Assembly: GCA_028683385.1 (NCBI GenBank)
Contig: JAQUIJ010000008.1
Location: 212,888 to 276,887, forward strand
Direction of reading: 5' to 3'
From: Prolixibacteraceae bacterium
GTDB lineage: Bacteria > Bacteroidota > Bacteroidia > Bacteroidales > Prolixibacteraceae
Length of the DNA: 64,000 nucleotides
The notes under the pieces are model-generated. The model was not told the origin of the DNA, made no database searches, and saw nothing but the letters and a program-made list of their open reading frames with translations. Shown piece by piece: positions 8,382 through 15,467 of the stretch. The number at the start of each line of letters is the position of its first letter. The first letter of the stretch is position 1. A program made the position numbers and the translations under genes.

Positions 8382-9539
8382 ATGAAAAAACAGCAATATA
8401 CTGCCACCACATTAGCCGGACTTGAAGAAGTACTGGCCCAGGAATTGATTGAAATTGGCGCTGACGAAGTCCAGATTGGACGGCGGTCGGTTTATTTTAG
8501 CGGCGATGTAAAAATGCTTTACAAGGCCAATTATTGTCTGCGCACGGCTTTGCGCATATTGGTTCCAATCGATTCGTACAAGATTTATTCGGTTGACGAT
8601 TTGTATCAACGTGCAAAAAATTTCAAATGGGAAGAACTGTTTGATTGCGATCAGACTTTCGCGATTCAGAGTACTGTTTTTTCTGATTTGTTCGATAATT
8701 CGATGTATGCATCGCTTAAATTGAAAGATGCGATTGTTGATCGTTTCCGATACAAATTTGACAAACGGCCAAATGTTGATTCCAAAAATCCTGATGTGTT
8801 GATCAACCTGCACATCAGCGCCGAGTTTTGCACCATTTCGCTCGATAGCAGTGGCGAATCGCTGCACAAACGTGGTTACAGGGTAGGGCAGAACGAAGCT
8901 CCAATGAGCGAGGTCCTGGCCGCCGGATTGTTGCGCCTGTCGGATTGGGACCAGAAAAGCGAATTGATTGATCCGATGTGCGGCTCCGGAACCATTGCCA
9001 TCGAGGCAGCCATGCTGGCCAACGGGATTTATCCGGGAAGTATTCGCAAAAATTTTGGCTTTAAGAACTGGCGTAGTTTTAAACCTGAGTTATTTAAATG
9101 GATGGAAGATGAGGTTCAGCCAGTTGCCCAAACACCGGTTAAAATTTCGGCTTCCGATATTTTACGCCGGAATATTGATATTGCATCAAAAAATGCTAAC
9201 GAAGCAGGCGTTGCTTCCTTAATTGATTTTAAGGTGTCTGATTTTAGATTACTTGAACCTGCATCAGAAAAGCCCTTTTTGTTGTTCAATCCGCCTTATG
9301 GCGAACGGTTGACTCCCGACGACACTAACTTTTACGGTATGATTGGTGAACGTTTGAAACACCATTATACCAATGCAACGGTTTGGATGATCAGCACGCC
9401 GCAATGCCTGAAATCGATCGGATTACGTCCGTCACGTAAAATTCCAATCCTGAATGGTTCGCTGGAATGCAGTTTCCGGAAATACGAGCTTTATTCTGGT
9501 TCGAAGAAAATCTCGTCTGTAAGTGTTAATGAGAAATAG
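8382..9539 (+). CDS. THUMP-domain class I SAM-dependent RNA methyltransferase (RlmL N-terminal-like)
   Basis: The 385-residue protein has an N-terminal ferredoxin-like and THUMP region (about 1-160) and a C-terminal Rossmann methyltransferase domain. The SAM-binding motif DPMCGSGTIAIEAA lies at about 194-207 and the catalytic NPPYGERL motif near residue 305. The architecture matches the RlmL/YpsC family that methylates guanosine N2 in 23S rRNA. The enterobacterial RlmK half is absent, as in most bacteria outside the gammaproteobacteria. It is convergent with aroE, with a long imperfect palindrome between the two genes. Confidence 0.92.
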   Translation: MKKQQYTATTLAGLEEVLAQELIEIGADEVQIGRRSVYFSGDVKMLYKANYCLRTALRILVPIDSYKIYSVDDLYQRAKNFKWEELFDCDQTFAIQSTVFSDLFDNSMYASLKLKDAIVDRFRYKFDKRPNVDSKNPDVLINLHISAEFCTISLDSSGESLHKRGYRVGQNEAPMSEVLAAGLLRLSDWDQKSELIDPMCGSGTIAIEAAMLANGIYPGSIRKNFGFKNWRSFKPELFKWMEDEVQPVAQTPVKISASDILRRNIDIASKNANEAGVASLIDFKVSDFRLLEPASEKPFLLFNPPYGERLTPDDTNFYGMIGERLKHHYTNATVWMISTPQCLKSIGLRPSRKIPILNGSLECSFRKYELYSGSKKISSVSVNEK

Positions 9540-9556
9540 TGATTGAAAAATATAAT

Positions 9557-9605
9557 GCGAGTTTCGGGTTCCGAGTTTAGAAACCCGTAACCCGAATCTC
9601 GTAAC
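9557..9605. repeat. Intergenic imperfect palindrome between convergent genes
   Basis: The left arm, about 22 bases from 9557, and the right arm, to 9605, are near-complementary around AG, with only a few mismatches. Both arms use the words CGGGTT/AACCCG seen in the element at 4489-4551. The palindrome fills almost the entire gap between the methyltransferase stop and the aroE stop, so it could serve as a bidirectional terminator. Confidence 0.65.
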
Positions 9606-9608
9606 TCT

Positions 9609-10358
9609 TTAAGCGTTCCAAATCTCCCAGGCACGGATGGCTTGCAGGTGGAGCATTTCCAATCCATTTTTGATTTTTGCACCTTGCGCTTTCCCTTTTT
9701 TCAGGAACAACGTTTCTTCGGGATTGTAAACCAAATCGAACAACACATGGTCTGAGGTGATTGATTCGTAAGGAATGTCAGGGCATTTGTCCACATTTGG
9801 GAAAGTTCCGATTGGTGTGGCGTGTATAATGATCAGATATTCTTTCAGTAGTTCATCAGTAATCTGGCTATACCTGATTTCTTTTTCGAACAATTGTTCC
9901 TCGATTGATGCAGAAACAAACTCGATTTGTAATTTATTCAGGATGTGTTTAATTGCTTTTGAGGCCCCGCCAGTTCCCAGGATCAAAGCTTTGGTGTGTT
10001 TTTCTTCTAGCATCGGGCGAAGCGAATTCTCGAATCCATAAACGTCGGTATTGAATCCTTTTAGATGACGCTTCCCATCTTTTGTGGTAATTTTAACCGT
10101 ATTCACTGCTCCAACCTGAGCTGCTTCGGCATCAATTTCGTCCAGAAAAGGCATGATTTGTTGCTTGTATGGAATGGTGCAGTTTAATCCGCAGATGGTT
10201 TTATCACCGTCAAAAATGCCTGGGAATTCGTCGATACTATCAAGTTCAAAATTCACATATTCATGTTCCGGAAGGTTTTCTTTGGCAAATTTTTCAGTAA
10301 AGAAATTTCTGGAAAACGAGTATCCCAACCGGTGTCCAATAAGTCCGAATGTTTTCAT
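9609..10358 (-). CDS. aroE: Shikimate dehydrogenase
   Basis: The 249-residue protein shows the AroE landmarks. The shikimate-binding S-x-S lies in YSFSRNFF (about residue 13), the catalytic lysine in CTIPYK (about residue 65), and FNTDVYGF precedes the NADP-binding Rossmann fold. That fold has GTGGASKA near residue 128. It reduces 3-dehydroshikimate in chorismate synthesis. Other aro genes are not nearby. It lies downstream of the ABC-F gene on the same strand, 70 bases away, with a small hairpin between them. Confidence 0.93.
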   Translation of the reverse strand: MKTFGLIGHRLGYSFSRNFFTEKFAKENLPEHEYVNFELDSIDEFPGIFDGDKTICGLNCTIPYKQQIMPFLDEIDAEAAQVGAVNTVKITTKDGKRHLKGFNTDVYGFENSLRPMLEEKHTKALILGTGGASKAIKHILNKLQIEFVSASIEEQLFEKEIRYSQITDELLKEYLIIIHATPIGTFPNVDKCPDIPYESITSDHVLFDLVYNPEETLFLKKGKAQGAKIKNGLEMLHLQAIRAWEIWNA

Positions 10359-10398
10359 ATATAACGAGTTTCAAGTTTAAAATTCCAAGTTTCAAGTC

Positions 10399-10419
10399 AT
10401 GCTGAACTTGTTTCAGCAT
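10399..10419. repeat. Short intergenic hairpin ATGCTGAA/TTCAGCAT
   Basis: An 8-base perfect stem (10399-10406 with 10412-10419) around a 5-base loop lies between the ABC-F and aroE genes. Upstream of it the gap reads as reiterated AAGTTTCAAGT-like words, echoing the word-repeat style of the other intergenic elements. The sequence is of the REP-like kind often found scattered in intergenic regions. Confidence 0.5.
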
Positions 10420-10428
10420 CTATAAAAA

Positions 10429-12291
10429 TTACGCCAGTTCGCTCAGTTCCAGCCAGCGCATTTCTTTTTCTTCCAGCAAATCTGTAATTGCTCCATACCG
10501 GTGCGATTTCTCCTGCAGTTGGTCGCTATCGAGTGTCCCTGAATTTAAATCGATATCAATCTGTACCTTTTCCGTTTCGAGCGATTCAATGTCTTTTTCG
10601 AGTTGCTCCAACTCCTTTTTCTCGTTGAAAGTTAACTTTCTTTCCTTTTCTTTTACCGGTTTTGGCGACGCTTTAGTTTCCGGCTTTTTCAGCTTCTTCT
10701 CCAGTTCCTCTTCCTCCAACTGCTTGTTTCGCCATATCGTATAACTCCCCGGGAAATCCTTGATGTTTCCATCTCCTTTGAATACAAACAAATGATCGAC
10801 GATTTTGTCCATAAAATACCGGTCGTGCGAAACTATAATTACACATCCCTGAAAAACGCGAAGATAATCTTCCAGAACGGCCAGTGTCATGATGTCCAGA
10901 TCGTTGGTTGGCTCATCCAGAATCAGAAAATTCGGATTCGTCATCAGGATAGTACACAAATACAATCGTCTTTTTTCTCCTCCTGAAAGTTTCTCCACGA
11001 ACGAGTATTGGGTATCAGGTGGAAACAGAAAAGTTGTCAGTAATTGTGACGCAGTCAGTTTTCTGCCATCCTCGAAATTGATGACTTCGGCAATTTTATT
11101 CACCACATCAATCACTTTGTCGCCCGGATTAAATTCGATCCCGGTTTGCTGGTAATAACCAAAACGAATGGTTTGGCCGATTTCAACTGTTCCGGAATCA
11201 GCCTGAAGGTTTCCGGTAACAATATTCAGAAAAGTGGATTTTCCAGTTCCGTTTTTACCAACTATCCCGAGCTTTTCGCCACGCTGAAATTTGTAAGTCA
11301 AGTCTTTGATGAGACAAAGATCGCCGTACGATTTGCTGATGTTTTCCAAATCGAGAATTTTATTCCCGATCCGCGACGAATTCATACTCAATTCGATGTT
11401 ATTCTCATTCAGGTTTTGACCAGCTTTAACAATCAAATCATCCACGCGCTCCATACGGTATTTCGATTTGTGTCCACGCGCCTGGGGCATCCTGCGCGAC
11501 CATTCCAGTTCGGTGCGAAGCAGATTTTTTGCCTTCTCAACGCTTGTTACTGTCGATTCCATTCGTTCCTGCCGTTTTTCAAGAAAATACGAATAGTTTC
11601 CGCGGTGACGATAAATCGTATTGCCTTCCATTTCCAGAATTTCGTTGCATACACGATCCAGAAAATACCGGTCGTGCGTTACCATAAACAGCGTGATTTT
11701 GGTCTTTTCGAGGTAGTTTTCAAGCCATTCAATCATTTCCAGGTCAAGGTGGTTGGTAGGCTCGTCGAGCATCAGCAAATCAGGTTCATTAATCAGAACG
11801 TTTGCCATTGCCACACGCTTTTTTTGTCCTCCTGAAAGTTCTGAAATACGCTGATCGTAATTAAAAATCTTTAGTTGAGTTAGTATTTGCTTGACTTTAA
11901 ACTCAAAGTCCCAGGCATGATGGATCTCCATCAGTTCCGTATATTTGGTAATATCTTCTTTCCGATTGTGGAGAACAGCATCTTCAAAGTTACGAATGGT
12001 CTCTACCATTTCATCACCCGATTGAAAAACGGCTTCGAAAACCGTCAGGTTATCATCCAGATCAGGTATTTGTTTCAGGTAGCCAATTTTGATGTCGCCG
12101 GTTTTGGTAATTTGCCCGGATTCAGGAGTGTCATTCCCGGCCAGAATTTCCATGAGCGTAGTTTTTCCGGTGCCATTTCGGGCAATAAGCGCAACTTTTT
12201 GATGTTCGAATATGGTGAATGAAATATTTTCGAAGAGTAATTGGTCGCCAAATCGCTTCGATAAATTTTCAGCCTGTAAATACGGAGTCAT
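10429..12291 (-). CDS. ABC-F family ATP-binding cassette protein (Uup-like)
   Basis: The 620-residue soluble protein has two ABC domains and no membrane segments. The first has Walker A ARNGTGKTT near residue 37 and signature LSGGQKKR; the second has GKNGTGKST near residue 345 and LSGGEKRR. The interdomain linker is rich in Arg and Lys, and a charged coiled-coil tail follows from about residue 530, as in Uup. ABC-F proteins act on the ribosome; Uup-type members with the C-terminal coil also bind DNA. There is no sign of an antibiotic-resistance subtype from the sequence alone. It is divergent from nth. Confidence 0.92.
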   Translation of the reverse strand: MTPYLQAENLSKRFGDQLLFENISFTIFEHQKVALIARNGTGKTTLMEILAGNDTPESGQITKTGDIKIGYLKQIPDLDDNLTVFEAVFQSGDEMVETIRNFEDAVLHNRKEDITKYTELMEIHHAWDFEFKVKQILTQLKIFNYDQRISELSGGQKKRVAMANVLINEPDLLMLDEPTNHLDLEMIEWLENYLEKTKITLFMVTHDRYFLDRVCNEILEMEGNTIYRHRGNYSYFLEKRQERMESTVTSVEKAKNLLRTELEWSRRMPQARGHKSKYRMERVDDLIVKAGQNLNENNIELSMNSSRIGNKILDLENISKSYGDLCLIKDLTYKFQRGEKLGIVGKNGTGKSTFLNIVTGNLQADSGTVEIGQTIRFGYYQQTGIEFNPGDKVIDVVNKIAEVINFEDGRKLTASQLLTTFLFPPDTQYSFVEKLSGGEKRRLYLCTILMTNPNFLILDEPTNDLDIMTLAVLEDYLRVFQGCVIIVSHDRYFMDKIVDHLFVFKGDGNIKDFPGSYTIWRNKQLEEEELEKKLKKPETKASPKPVKEKERKLTFNEKKELEQLEKDIESLETEKVQIDIDLNSGTLDSDQLQEKSHRYGAITDLLEEKEMRWLELSELA

Positions 12292-12302
12292 ATTTTTTTC
12301 TG

Positions 12303-12329
12303 CAAAAATAACATTTTACGCCTACCAAA
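12303..12329 (-). promoter_or_regulatory. Putative promoter of the ABC-F gene
   Basis: On the minus strand, TATTTTTG (12310-12303) matches TAnnTTTG, with TTTG at 12329-12326 as a -33 candidate (15-base spacing, slightly short). The start codon begins at 12291, leaving a very short leader. Confidence 0.4.
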
Positions 12330-12400
12330 ATGAACTCAGGTCAAAGACTCGGTGTTTAGCGGTTTTTGTTTAAGTTTGAAATTCAAAAATCAGGATTGAA

Positions 12401-13057
12401 ATGGAAAAGAAAGAATTGTTTGAGCGGGTGATTAGTTATTTTCAGAAAGAAATGCCCATTGCAGAAACTGAACTCGACTACAAAACCCCTTACGAATTGC
12501 TGGTAGCTGTTATTTTATCGGCTCAGTGTACCGACAAGCGGGTGAACCAGATTACTCCCGATTTATTAAAACGGTTTCCAACTCCTGAAAAGATGGCTGA
12601 AGTTGAGTCTGCTGAGGTTTTTGATTACATACGTTCGTGCTCCTATCCAAACAATAAAGCCAAACATTTGGTTGGAATGGCGCGAATGTTGGTTTCCGAT
12701 TTTGGAGGAGTTGTTCCGGATGATATTGATGAATTGCAGAAATTACCCGGAGTGGGACGTAAAACAGCCAATGTAATTGCGTCTGTGGTTTTCAATAAGC
12801 CGGCAATGGCTGTTGATACTCATGTTTTTAGAGTGGCCGCCCGAATTGGATTGAGTGTCAATTCGAAAACTCCACTGGAGACAGAAAAACAGTTGGTTGA
12901 GTTCTTTCCTGAAGAATTATTGCCATTGGCTCATCACTGGTTGATTTTGCACGGAAGGTACACTTGTCTGGCCCGCTCTCCGAAGTGCGAAAAGTGCGGA
13001 TTGACTAATGTTTGTGCGTTTTTTAGATCGAAAACGGAATCAAATTCAGCAGTTTAG
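12401..13057 (+). CDS. nth: Endonuclease III (DNA glycosylase/AP lyase)
   Basis: The 218-residue enzyme has the helix-hairpin-helix LPGVGRKTANV with catalytic K121, followed by catalytic D139 in AVDTH. Its [4Fe-4S] ligands C189, C196, C199 and C205 have the canonical CX6CX2CX5C spacing. It removes oxidised pyrimidines in base-excision repair. It is transcribed divergently from the ABC-F gene, and a ferredoxin gene with its own promoter follows. Confidence 0.96.
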   Translation: MEKKELFERVISYFQKEMPIAETELDYKTPYELLVAVILSAQCTDKRVNQITPDLLKRFPTPEKMAEVESAEVFDYIRSCSYPNNKAKHLVGMARMLVSDFGGVVPDDIDELQKLPGVGRKTANVIASVVFNKPAMAVDTHVFRVAARIGLSVNSKTPLETEKQLVEFFPEELLPLAHHWLILHGRYTCLARSPKCEKCGLTNVCAFFRSKTESNSAV

Positions 13058-13122
13058 CTTATTAGGTGAGCTGCCTTAATATTAAATGATTTCATTTTGG
13101 CTGAAATTACTTTTGCAATTTT

Positions 13123-13152
13123 TTTGATTTTTTGTCAAACTTCGTACTTTTG
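13123..13152 (+). promoter_or_regulatory. Strong Bacteroidota-type promoter for the ferredoxin gene
   Basis: TTTG at 13123-13126 and TACTTTTG at 13145-13152 match the -33 and -7 elements with 18 bases between them. The expected transcription start is about 23 bases before the ferredoxin ATG. Confidence 0.65.
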
Positions 13153-13180
13153 CCCAATATAAAACCTAAAAAATTGAGTT

Positions 13181-13351
13181 ATGGCTTATAAAATTTCAGA
13201 AGAATGTATTGCATGTGGTACTTGCATTGACGAATGTCCTGTAGAAGCGATTTCTGAGGGAGATATCTATAAAATTGATGCAGATCTTTGTACCGATTGC
13301 GGTTCGTGTGCCGAAGTTTGCCCGGTTGATGCAATTTCTGTTGCTGAGTAA
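13181..13351 (+). CDS. 2x[4Fe-4S] bacterial ferredoxin
   Basis: This 56-residue gene is short but clear. Two CxxCxxCxxxCP motifs lie at residues 9-20 (CIACGTCIDECP) and 37-48 (CTDCGSCAEVCP), the clostridial-type arrangement carrying two low-potential [4Fe-4S] clusters. It should serve as a soluble electron carrier, for instance with pyruvate:ferredoxin oxidoreductase or a hydrogenase, pointing to anaerobic or facultative metabolism. It is monocistronic, with a good promoter on one side and an intrinsic terminator on the other. Acidic residues dominate, as usual for such ferredoxins. Confidence 0.96.
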   Translation: MAYKISEECIACGTCIDECPVEAISEGDIYKIDADLCTDCGSCAEVCPVDAISVAE

Positions 13352-13374
13352 TTTCCGGTCGACATAAAGCTAAA

Positions 13375-13409
13375 AGAAGCTGTTCTATAAAGATCAGCTT
13401 CTTTTTTTT
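13375..13409 (+). terminator. Intrinsic terminator of the ferredoxin gene
   Basis: AGAAGCTG (13375-13382) pairs with CAGCTTCT (13395-13402) around a 12-base loop and is followed by a run of T to 13409. Confidence 0.8.
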
Positions 13410-13470
13410 GTGCTGTCTGCAACTATCTGGTCTGATTTTTGTCTTTAGAGTAGAGAGAAAAACATTGGCT

Positions 13471-13851
13471 ATGAAAACAATTTTTACAATTATATTTCTA
13501 TTTGTTTCAATTATAAGTACTTATTCGCAAGTTAAACCTTTGGTCAGCCAAAAAGATGGCGCTTTGGTTTCAGGAATAATTGCAGAGAATCAGTCATTTT
13601 CTATCAAAAAGATATTTCCTAACCCTGTAAAAGATATAGTTACAGTTGATGTTAATACTGTAAGTTCGGGAAATATACAAGTCAGCCTATACAATATTTT
13701 GGGAACTGAAGTTAAAAAATTTGAGCCAATTTATCTTTCAATGGGAGAGCAGCAATTTCAACTGGATTTATCAATCCTAAAGCAGGGAATTTATATTCTT
13801 AAAGTGAATATGTCAGGGCAGGTTTTTTCGCAGGTCGTAAAGAAGAACTAG
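13471..13851 (+). CDS. Small secreted protein consisting of a type IX secretion C-terminal tail
   Basis: From the ATG at 13471 the product is 126 residues. A signal peptide (1-19, ending at YSQ) is followed by a linker of about 25 residues and then a Por-type sorting domain (about 47-125). That domain carries the hallmarks FPNPVKD, LYNILGTEV, LDLSILKQGIY and a final KVN-type strand. This tail directs proteins through the type IX system for cleavage and attachment at the cell surface. Here there is almost no cargo in front of it, which is unusual. An in-frame start at 13408 is rejected because it would bury the signal peptide. Confidence 0.8.
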   Translation: MKTIFTIIFLFVSIISTYSQVKPLVSQKDGALVSGIIAENQSFSIKKIFPNPVKDIVTVDVNTVSSGNIQVSLYNILGTEVKKFEPIYLSMGEQQFQLDLSILKQGIYILKVNMSGQVFSQVVKKN

Positions 13852-14161
13852 GATTTGCGGTTTAAATTAGTATCGTTTTTTTGTCCCGGGAGCACAATTT
13901 TCTTTTCTTCCCGAATTTTTCAATCCATATTTCCGATAAATAAGCTTGTTGCTATAGGCATAAGCGTGCAATTTAACTTTACGACATGTTATACATGTAC
14001 GGCTATTGCTCCAGCATTAACCAGAGCTGAATAGCGAATTGCCAGTCCGGATTTTCGCTTAAAGCTTGAAGATATTGCAGATAAATTAGTTGATTTGGCT
14101 TATTTGGGAAAATGATATTTACAAGTTATATTTAACCGTCTATAAACCAACTAACACTAAC
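13852..14161. other. Non-coding stretch between the T9SS-tail gene and the TIM-barrel gene
   Basis: I see no gene and no convincing terminator here. Two ACATGT palindromes lie close together (about 13984-13998), which could be a protein-binding site. No clean -33/-7 promoter pair was found before the gene at 14162. Confidence 0.4.
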
Positions 14162-15052
14162 ATGGAAAATAATCTTTCACGTCGCATTTTTCTGCAAAGA
14201 AGCATTGTCGCTGGCATTGGCCTTTCTTTGATTGAACCAATGTCTGTATTCGCAAAAGCTAAAGAATCAGGAATGAAATTTGGCTTGGTAACTTATCAGT
14301 GGGCGAAAGACTGGGATTTACCAACACTAATTACTAATTGCGAACAAACCGGTTTTTTAGGTGTCGAACTTCGCACCGGACATGCTCATGGTGTTGAAAC
14401 ATCATTAACTGCCAATGAACGTTCTGAAGTTAAAAAACGATTTGCCGGTAGCGCTGTTACTTGTCTGGGTTATGGTGCAAATTTTGAATATCACAGTCCC
14501 GATCAGGCTATACTTCGAAAGAATATTGATCAGACGAAAGAATATATTGTACTTTGTAAAGATATTGGAGCCACGGGTATAAAAGTAAAGCCGAATAACC
14601 TGCCAAAAGAAGTTTCAAAAGAGAAAACAATCGCCCAGATTGCTGCTTCATTGAATGAAGTTGGTCGGTTTGCCAAAGATTATGGACAAATTGTGAGGGT
14701 AGAGGTTCATGGGGAATTAACTCAGGAAATTCCAAACATGAAAGCTATTTTTGAACAGGTGACCGAAAAAAATGTAAAGATGTGCTGGAATTGTAATGAC
14801 CAGGATTTGTTGCCACCCGGATTGGAAGCCAACTTCAATTCTGTGAAAAAGTGGTTTGGCGATACTGTCCATGTTCGTGAGTTGAATGTAGGTGAATATC
14901 CGTATCAACAACTCTTTAGTTTATTTGACGAAATGAAATACGATGGCTGGATCTTGCTTGAAGCCCGAATAGAACCTGATGATAAAATCACTGCAATGAA
15001 AGAACAGCTCAGGTTGTTTAATTCAATGCTTTCAAATGCTAAAAAAGGATAA
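14162..15052 (+). CDS. Secreted sugar phosphate isomerase/epimerase-like TIM-barrel protein
   Basis: From the ATG at 14162 the product is 296 residues. The N-terminus has a twin-arginine-like motif (SRRIFLQRS, residues 6-14) and a hydrophobic segment, suggesting Tat export. The rest is an AP-endonuclease-2/xylose-isomerase-like TIM barrel: FGLVTYQW, a mid-region GVELRTGHAHG, VRVEVHGE near residue 180, CWNCND near 210 and a terminal LLEAR strand. Acidic and histidine residues at the strand ends fit a metal site. Such proteins act on sugars or inositols in many Bacteroidota, but the substrate is not predictable here. A terminator follows. Confidence 0.8.
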   Translation: MENNLSRRIFLQRSIVAGIGLSLIEPMSVFAKAKESGMKFGLVTYQWAKDWDLPTLITNCEQTGFLGVELRTGHAHGVETSLTANERSEVKKRFAGSAVTCLGYGANFEYHSPDQAILRKNIDQTKEYIVLCKDIGATGIKVKPNNLPKEVSKEKTIAQIAASLNEVGRFAKDYGQIVRVEVHGELTQEIPNMKAIFEQVTEKNVKMCWNCNDQDLLPPGLEANFNSVKKWFGDTVHVRELNVGEYPYQQLFSLFDEMKYDGWILLEARIEPDDKITAMKEQLRLFNSMLSNAKKG

Positions 15053-15082
15053 TTAGTAGTTCTCTTTTTATGTTTGAACAAA

Positions 15083-15110
15083 ACCTATCGTTTATCGGTA
15101 GGTTTTTTTT
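15083..15110 (+). terminator. Intrinsic terminator after the TIM-barrel gene
   Basis: ACCTATCG (15083-15090) pairs with CGGTAGGT (15096-15103), with one G-T pair, and is followed by T to 15110. Confidence 0.75.
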
Positions 15111-15273
15111 ATGTCTTTGATTTTGGATTAGTCTAAGGCTAGATTTTAGTTTGTTTAGGTTTTATACTCTTTTTTTGAAGTATTTTGGCTATTTCAGAGC
15201 AGGAAAATGTAAAAAATGAATTTTTATGATTTGAAGTGCTGATAAATTCAACAGGTGTAAAAAATATATGCAG

Positions 15274-15409
15274 TTGTGTTAAGTGATAGTAAATGAGTTA
15301 GATAGTTGTTGTTTGTTGCATTTGTGTTGAATAAATATACAATATCCTCTATTTTGTTTTTAATCTTGTATTTGTTAAAGTGCAGTATTATAGGTTGTTG
15401 TGTTGTGTT
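15274..15409 (+). promoter_or_regulatory. Four TTGTGTT words upstream of the sigma-54 promoter
   Basis: TTGTGTT occurs at 15274-15280, 15322-15328, 15398-15404 and 15403-15409, all in the same orientation. They lie within about 145 bases upstream of the -24/-12 site, the distance range where NtrC-type activators bind. The region is T/G-rich, so chance is a real alternative. Confidence 0.25.
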
Positions 15410-15417
15410 TTCTTCAT

Positions 15418-15433
15418 TGGCACTGGTTTTGAA
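15418..15433 (+). promoter_or_regulatory. Sigma-54 (-24/-12) promoter
   Basis: TGGCAC (15418-15423), five bases, then TTGAA (15429-15433) matches the sigma-54 consensus TGGCAC-N5-TTGCA with a single mismatch in the -12 element. It lies 35 bases upstream of the first gene of the NrfD/GcvH-like operon. The same region encodes a sigma-54 activator at 22070-23413, giving independent support. No TAnnTTTG element was seen here. Confidence 0.65.
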
Positions 15434-15467
15434 TTCCCATGTATTATCATTCTAAAAGGGAAAAATC

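Noticed and set aside
11146..11835. A 229-codon plus-strand open frame opposite the ABC-F gene
   Set aside because: It lies wholly within a clear ABC-F gene on the other strand and has no recognisable product; it mirrors the conserved ATPase sequence.
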